This document shows, in pieces, positions 60,083 to 64,000 of a stretch of 64,000 bases of DNA; the first letter of the stretch is position 1, and every line of letters begins with the position of its first letter. The position numbers and the translations under genes were made by a program. The notes under the pieces are model-generated. The model made no database searches. It saw nothing but the letters and a program-made list of their open reading frames with translations, and had not been told where the DNA came from. Source of the DNA: Mucilaginibacter sp. PAMB04168 (GTDB lineage: Bacteria; Bacteroidota; Bacteroidia; Sphingobacteriales; Sphingobacteriaceae); the NCBI RefSeq assembly GCF_039634365.2, contig NZ_CP155079.2, positions 4,402,001 to 4,466,000 on the forward strand. Direction: 5' to 3'.

Positions 60083-60126
60083 AAACAAGAAACCCTGTCT
60101 GAAAAATCAGACAGGGTTTCTTGTTT
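60083..60126 (-). terminator. groL terminator
   Basis: Perfect 20-bp stem (60083-60102 with 60107-60126) and AAAA loop, 26 bases past the groL stop; the minus strand continues with a short T run. Confidence 0.9.
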
Positions 60127-60151
60127 GTATATATTATAACGCGTATGATGA

Positions 60152-61786
60152 TTACATCATACCGCCCATGCCGCCCATTGGAGGAGCACCTGCACCGGCT
60201 TTTTCATCTTCAGGATCATCAGCCAACACACACTCGGTAGTTAATAGCATTGATGAAATAGAAGCAGCGTTTTCTAAAGCTACGCGTGATACTTTAGTTG
60301 GATCGATAACACCAGCACCAATCAGGTTCTCGTATTTATCGGTACGTGCATTGTAACCAAAGTCGGCAGTGCCTTCTTTTACTTTTTGAACAACGATTGA
60401 ACCTTCGATACCTGCGTTTTCGCAAATCTGACGTAAAGGCTCTTCTATAGCACGTCTGATGATTTGGATACCTGTTTTCTCGTCTTCATTGGCACCTTGC
60501 AGATCTGCTAAGGCAGCAACCGCACGGATAAAGGCTACACCACCACCAGCAACGATACCTTCTTCAACCGCAGCACGTGTTGCGTGTAATGCATCATCAA
60601 CACGGTCTTTTTTCTCTTTCATTTCAACCTCGGTAGCTGCACCTACATATAATACAGCCACGCCACCTGATAATTTAGCTAAACGCTCTTGCAGTTTTTC
60701 TTTATCGTAATCAGATGTAGTAGTTTCAATTTGAGCTTTGATTTGGTTTACGCGAGCTTTAATGTTCTCAGCGTCACCAAAACCGTTAATAACAGTAGTA
60801 TTATCTTTGTCAATAACTACTTTTTCAGCAGTACCTAAGTAAGTCAGGTCTGCATTTTCTAATTTGTAACCACGCTCTTCAGAAATAACAGTACCACCGG
60901 TCAAGATAGCAAGGTCTTCTAACATAGCTTTACGACGGTCACCAAAACCAGGCGCTTTAACAGCAGCTACTTTCAGTGAACCACGAATTTTGTTAACTAC
61001 TAAAGTAGCTAAAGCTTCACCATCTAAATCTTCAGAGATAATAACCAGTGGTTTGCCGGTTTGTACTTGTTTTTCAAGGATTGGAAGTAATTCCTTCATT
61101 GAAGAAATTTTTTTGTCGTAGATCAGGATGTAAGGATTATCCAGTTCTGCTTCCATTTTATCAGCATTGGTTACAAAGTACGGAGAAAGGTAACCACGGT
61201 CAAACTGCATACCTTCTACAGTTCTAACTTCGGTTTCAGTACCTTTAGCTTCTTCAACAGTAATTACACCGTCTTTACCAACTTTACCCATTGCGTCGGC
61301 AATCAGGGTACCAATAACCTCATCATTGTTAGCCGAAATACTGGCTACTTGTTTAATCTTGTTATTGTCATCACCCACTGCTTGTGATTGCTCTTTCAGG
61401 TTAGCTACCACGGCAGCTACTGCTTTGTCAATACCACGTTTAAGGTCCATCGGGTTAGCGCCAGCAGCTACGTTTTTAATACCTGCAGTTACAATTGCCT
61501 GAGCCAGTACAGTTGCAGTAGTAGTACCATCACCTGCAATATCAGCAGTTTTTGAGGCTACTTCTTTCACCATTTGGGCACCCATGTTTTCTAAAGCATC
61601 TTTTAATTCGATTTCTTTAGCCACAGTTACACCATCTTTAGTAATAGCTGGTGAACCGAATTTTTTGTCGATAATAACGTTACGACCTTTAGGACCTAAG
61701 GTTACTTTAACTGCGTTAGCTAAAATATCCACGCCACGTTTTAAAGCGTCACGTGCTTCAACGTTGTATTTAACTTGTTTTGCCAT
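60152..61786 (-). CDS. groL: chaperonin GroEL (60 kDa)
   Basis: 544 residues. VKVTLGPKGRNVIIDKKFG, the ATP-site GDGTTTATVLAQAI, PGFGDRRKAMLEDLAILTGG and VEEGIVAGGGVAFIRA are all canonical, and the C-terminus is the usual G-G-M repeat tail (PPMGGMGGMM). It folds proteins inside the GroEL-GroES cage. Second gene of groS-groL; the 165-base spacer between them is unusually long and holds inverted copies of a GAGATTTGAG-type repeat. Confidence 0.98.
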   Translation of the reverse strand: MAKQVKYNVEARDALKRGVDILANAVKVTLGPKGRNVIIDKKFGSPAITKDGVTVAKEIELKDALENMGAQMVKEVASKTADIAGDGTTTATVLAQAIVTAGIKNVAAGANPMDLKRGIDKAVAAVVANLKEQSQAVGDDNNKIKQVASISANNDEVIGTLIADAMGKVGKDGVITVEEAKGTETEVRTVEGMQFDRGYLSPYFVTNADKMEAELDNPYILIYDKKISSMKELLPILEKQVQTGKPLVIISEDLDGEALATLVVNKIRGSLKVAAVKAPGFGDRRKAMLEDLAILTGGTVISEERGYKLENADLTYLGTAEKVVIDKDNTTVINGFGDAENIKARVNQIKAQIETTTSDYDKEKLQERLAKLSGGVAVLYVGAATEVEMKEKKDRVDDALHATRAAVEEGIVAGGGVAFIRAVAALADLQGANEDEKTGIQIIRRAIEEPLRQICENAGIEGSIVVQKVKEGTADFGYNARTDKYENLIGAGVIDPTKVSRVALENAASISSMLLTTECVLADDPEDEKAGAGAPPMGGMGGMM

Positions 61787-61798
61787 GATTTGTTAAGT

Positions 61799-61950
61799 TT
61801 GAGATTTGAGTACTGAGATTTGAGATTAAACTCTCATCTGCAATTTCAAACCCCTATGTTTTAATAAATTTATTTGAACTAAGTAATCTGCGTTAGATGC
61901 AAGAAAGAAGAAGCTGTCTCAAATCCCCTATCTAACGTCTCACATCTAAA
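61799..61950. repeat. inverted degenerate GAGATTTGAG-type repeats between groS and groL
   Basis: The left block (61801-61828) repeats GAGATTTGAG twice, four bases apart, with a third partial copy. The right block (61914-61950) carries the reverse-complement style CTCAAATC...CATCTAAA. Within the groSL mRNA they could pair into a long imperfect hairpin. The unit resembles 7-base period minisatellites seen between genes in related genomes (from memory, unverified). Confidence 0.5.
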
Positions 61951-61951
61951 T

Positions 61952-62227
61952 TTACAGTATGCCGTAAATGTCAGATTCACGCATCATCAGGTACTCATTA
62001 CCATCAATTGTAATTTCGGTACCGCCGTATTTGCTGTATAACACTTTATCACCTACTTTAACAGTCATAGGCTCATCTTTTTTACCGTCACCAACAGCTA
62101 CTACAGTACCTTGTTGAGGTTTTTCTTTAGCAGTATCCGGAATGAAGATACCAGACGCAGTCTTTTCTTCGGCAGGAGCAGCTTCCACTACTACTCTGTC
62201 GCCAATAGGTTTAATGTTTAATGACAT
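61952..62227 (-). CDS. groS: co-chaperonin GroES (10 kDa)
   Basis: 91 residues. NIKPIGDRVVVEAAPAEEKT, the mobile loop ASGIFIPDTAKEKPQQG that docks on GroEL, and GDKVLYSKYGGTEITIDG. Normal length for Bacteroidetes. No CIRCE element (TTAGCACTC-N9-GAGTGCTAA) is present upstream. Confidence 0.97.
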   Translation of the reverse strand: MSLNIKPIGDRVVVEAAPAEEKTASGIFIPDTAKEKPQQGTVVAVGDGKKDEPMTVKVGDKVLYSKYGGTEITIDGNEYLMMRESDIYGIL

Positions 62228-62410
62228 AACTATAATTAATTATAAATTGATTGAATGTTTGATTGCCATTCATCACTAATTATGCCAACCGTGTAAATGA
62301 CATACTTTAACTGTTGAGTTGTCAGTTGCAAAATATTAAGCCTAAAAAGGCAAAGAAATCTTGACTTTACACCGGTGTGACAATGCCATGATGACAGGAC
62401 AGTATAAAAC

Positions 62411-62442
62411 TAAAAAAGGCTTCGGTAGTAACGAAGCCTTTT
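62411..62442 (-). terminator. secG terminator
   Basis: 11-bp stem AAAAGGCTTCG (62414-62424) with CGAAGCCTTTT (62432-62442), seven-base loop, followed on the minus strand by TTTTTTAGTTTT. It separates secG from groS. Confidence 0.88.
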
Positions 62443-62463
62443 CTGTTAATTTATTGTTATACT

Positions 62464-62814
62464 TTATTTCTTGGTTGTATCAGCTGGTTTAGCAGGCAGG
62501 CTCAATGGAGCTGTAGTACCAACCGGACCGCTCGGCTTAGATGCCTTTTGGATCTGATCCCGGTACTCTGAACCACCAGCACTTGTACCGCCGCTTTTAA
62601 TAGCTACGTTTACCGCTAATGACAATACCATCAGCATTATAGCCAAGATCCAGGTACCTTTTTCAAGAATATCACCTGTTTTTTGAACGCCTAATAGCTG
62701 TGATGAGCTTGAAAAGTTTGAAGACAGGCCGCCACCTTTAGGGTTTTGAATTAATACAATTACGCCTAATAGTATACAAACCAGGATGGCAACAATTAAT
62801 AATACTAAATACAT
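62464..62814 (-). CDS. secG: preprotein translocase subunit SecG
   Basis: 116 residues. Two membrane helices (LVLLIVAILVCILLGVIVLIQ and ILAIMLMVLSLAVNVAI region) linked by the conserved NPKGGGLSSNFSSSSQLLGVQKTGDILEKGTW loop (landmarks NPKGGGLSS, LLGVQKTGDILEK), and a Pro/Ser/Lys-rich tail of about 35 residues typical of Bacteroidetes SecG. Gap of 8 bases to the upstream TPR gene. Confidence 0.93.
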   Translation of the reverse strand: MYLVLLIVAILVCILLGVIVLIQNPKGGGLSSNFSSSSQLLGVQKTGDILEKGTWILAIMLMVLSLAVNVAIKSGGTSAGGSEYRDQIQKASKPSGPVGTTAPLSLPAKPADTTKK

Positions 62815-62822
62815 TTTATATG

Positions 62823-63962
62823 CTAATTAATTTTCTTTTCTAAAATTTCAATCTGGCTGGCAAAGTAACGTCTTTTTTCCGGATTTTTCAACATTAATAT
62901 TTTATAAGCAGCTATAGCTTTGGAATATAACATTTGGTCGGCATAAATACGGGCTAACGTTTCGGTAATCAATTCTTCCTGATCCTCGGCACTATGTTTG
63001 GCTTTATTTTCGGTATCAATTTTATCGCTGGTGGGCGGCTTCATTTGAGGTTCTTCCTGTATAAAGCGATCAACAATATCGTCTGTTTTATGCTCCTCGG
63101 CTTCTAGCTTGGATTCGGTTACTGGCCTTAAAGAGTTACCAGCAGTAGAACCGGCATAAGGCCGGTACATAGAGCTGTGTTTGCTGCGGGTTTTATCTAA
63201 CCACCACAAAAAGCTGTAAGGCATTTTATCGTCGTGGTAGCGGGTAACCTGGCCCTCTTCCGTAGTCGGCTGCTCTACTTTAGGCTCGGCAACAGGTTGA
63301 ACAAGCACTTCGGGTTCCGGGTTGGGCTGGTTACGCTCAACAAAAGCCTGATCAAACACAAAGTAGTCATTAGCGGCAATGCTTTCAATAATCAGCTGCT
63401 GTGTTTCGTCTAAAGGTTCATCTTTAAAAATAGGCCTTAGCGTTTGATCTGCTCTGTCGTTACTTTCAACTTTGCCAACGGGCCCGGCATCCGGTGTTGC
63501 AACGGGAGCATCGTTTTTAATATTTTCATAAGCATCGGCAGGTTCCGGCTCTTTGGATACAAAAGCTTCTGTAGCAGGCCGCACTGCAGGCTCTGTAACA
63601 ATAACAGGAGCCTCAGCTACCTCTACAGCCGGCCGGGCTTTTATCTTATTCTCTTTAAATATAATTTGAGCGGGAGATACAGCTGGTAACTTCTCGGGTG
63701 ATTTGATTACTTTTTGTAATAACATGCTATCACCAAACCAGGCAGCGGCTTCGCTTAGTTGCGTTGCGTTGCCCAACCGTGCTTGTATGGCATGCAGCAC
63801 CCCGCACTCCGGAAAGCTATACAACAAAGTTTGCAAGTTATCCCTATGCGCATCGGTAAGCTTGGCTGTACTGCTAAGCACCTGCTTTAAAAGATCGGTA
63901 GGATTATGGCTGATATCTTGTTGCACGTGGTTGAAACTAATAAAATGATTACCAGTTAGCAA
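62823..63962 (-). CDS. hypothetical protein with C-terminal TPR-like helices, secG operon
   Basis: 379 residues from a TTG start (63962) that overlaps the upstream lptE stop by 14 bases; the next in-frame Met is about 80 codons down. Residues 1-90 are helical (DLLKQVLSSTAKLTDAHRDN, LQTLLYSFPECGVLHAIQAR). Residues about 100-310 are low-complexity, rich in Pro, Glu and Ala, probably disordered. Residues about 325-379 are a TPR-like pair, ETLARIYADQMLYSKAIAAY then MLKNPEKRRYFASQIEIL. No membrane helix. Function unknown; the position between lptE and secG is conserved in relatives. Confidence 0.7.
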   Translation of the reverse strand: MLTGNHFISFNHVQQDISHNPTDLLKQVLSSTAKLTDAHRDNLQTLLYSFPECGVLHAIQARLGNATQLSEAAAWFGDSMLLQKVIKSPEKLPAVSPAQIIFKENKIKARPAVEVAEAPVIVTEPAVRPATEAFVSKEPEPADAYENIKNDAPVATPDAGPVGKVESNDRADQTLRPIFKDEPLDETQQLIIESIAANDYFVFDQAFVERNQPNPEPEVLVQPVAEPKVEQPTTEEGQVTRYHDDKMPYSFLWWLDKTRSKHSSMYRPYAGSTAGNSLRPVTESKLEAEEHKTDDIVDRFIQEEPQMKPPTSDKIDTENKAKHSAEDQEELITETLARIYADQMLYSKAIAAYKILMLKNPEKRRYFASQIEILEKKIN

Positions 63963-64000
63963 AGGCTTTGTTAAAAATATCCTCTGTTAACTGCTGGTTG
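63949..64000 (-). CDS. lptE: LptE family lipoprotein, last codons only
   Basis: Only the last 16 residues (NQQLTEDIFNKAFANW) and the stop at 63949 are in the window. This ending, a TPR gene and secG downstream fit Bacteroidetes LptE, the outer-membrane lipopolysaccharide-assembly lipoprotein. The call rests on a short tail and gene order. Confidence 0.5.
   Translation of the reverse strand, partial: NQQLTEDIFNKAFANW

Noticed and set aside
60168..61796. Open frames on the plus strand opposite groL
   Set aside because: Shadows of a highly biased, conserved gene; no domain or promoter supports them.
62228..62463. CIRCE/HrcA operator upstream of groS
   Set aside because: No TTAGCACTC-N9-GAGTGCTAA or close variant was found.
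1..64000. CRISPR arrays, insertion sequences, prophage or integrase genes
   Set aside because: No regularly spaced direct repeats of suitable length, and no transposase, integrase or phage structural motifs in any of the long frames.

Overview
The window looks like chromosomal DNA of a Bacteroidota bacterium, most likely family Sphingobacteriaceae (Mucilaginibacter/Pedobacter type). The evidence is the repeated Bacteroidetes promoter form (TTG, about 17-20 nt, TAnnTTTG), the near absence of Shine-Dalgarno sequences, an approximately 1100-residue SecA, DUF4369-thioredoxin (TlpA-like) lipid/periplasmic proteins, an MG2/TonB-plug protein, and the order lptE - TPR - secG - groS - groL. This family assignment is inference from content, not from a marker-gene search. 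No rRNA, intact tRNA, CRISPR array, transposase, integrase or prophage was seen, so most of the window is ordinary core and near-core genome. LAYOUT. 1-1.6 kb: end of an ABC-2 polysaccharide-type exporter permease, a winged-helix/nucleotidyltransferase-like regulator and a DUF962-like membrane protein. 1.6-6.5 kb (minus): pheT, a ZapB-like coiled coil, zapA, a structured 6S-like RNA and rny. 6.7-10.4 kb (plus): an autoregulated TetR regulator with a Tet(X)-like flavin monooxygenase, then a secreted amidohydrolase. 10.4-14 kb: thpR, an EcsC protein, DUF763 and a GAF-PAS sensor lacking an ATPase domain. 14.3-18.2 kb (minus): a stressosome operon, rsbR-rsbS-rsbT-(RsbT/RsbX fusion)-histidine kinase. 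18.4-22.5 kb (minus): TPR membrane protein, dnaG (zinc ligands lost), yraN and a glutaminyl cyclase lipoprotein. 22.6-29 kb: asnS, a tricorn-like protease, purD. 29-34.2 kb (plus): secA, a SPOR protein, an M20 amidohydrolase. 34.3-42.8 kb: two TlpA-like proteins, ilvE, uspA, an unusual SerB fused to a SerA remnant plus ACT domain, an SDR, and a formimidoylglutamase-like ureohydrolase. 42.8-44.3 kb: a fluoride riboswitch directly upstream of a CLC-F type antiporter. 44.4-52 kb: GDSL lipoprotein, lipB, a phosphopantetheinyl transferase, dcd, an MG2/TonB-plug protein, clpS, L-serine dehydratase. 52-59.7 kb: CD225 and DUF2752 proteins, then RDD diverging from a SpoIIM - membrane - DUF4129 - DUF4350 - MoxR - DUF58 operon. 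60-64 kb (minus): lptE end, TPR protein, secG, groS, groL. HOW GENES WORK TOGETHER. The stressosome block should act as one sensory switch: RsbR/RsbS scaffold, RsbT switch kinase, RsbX-type phosphatase, and a kinase whose N-terminus is itself a decayed RsbT-like domain, which suggests a two-component output instead of sigma-B. The fluoride riboswitch and the antiporter form a complete toxic-ion sensing and export unit. The serB fusion probably feeds serine levels back on the last step of serine synthesis, while sdaA in the same window degrades serine. The MoxR/DUF58/DUF4129/DUF4350/SpoIIM set is a widely conserved membrane module of unclear purpose.
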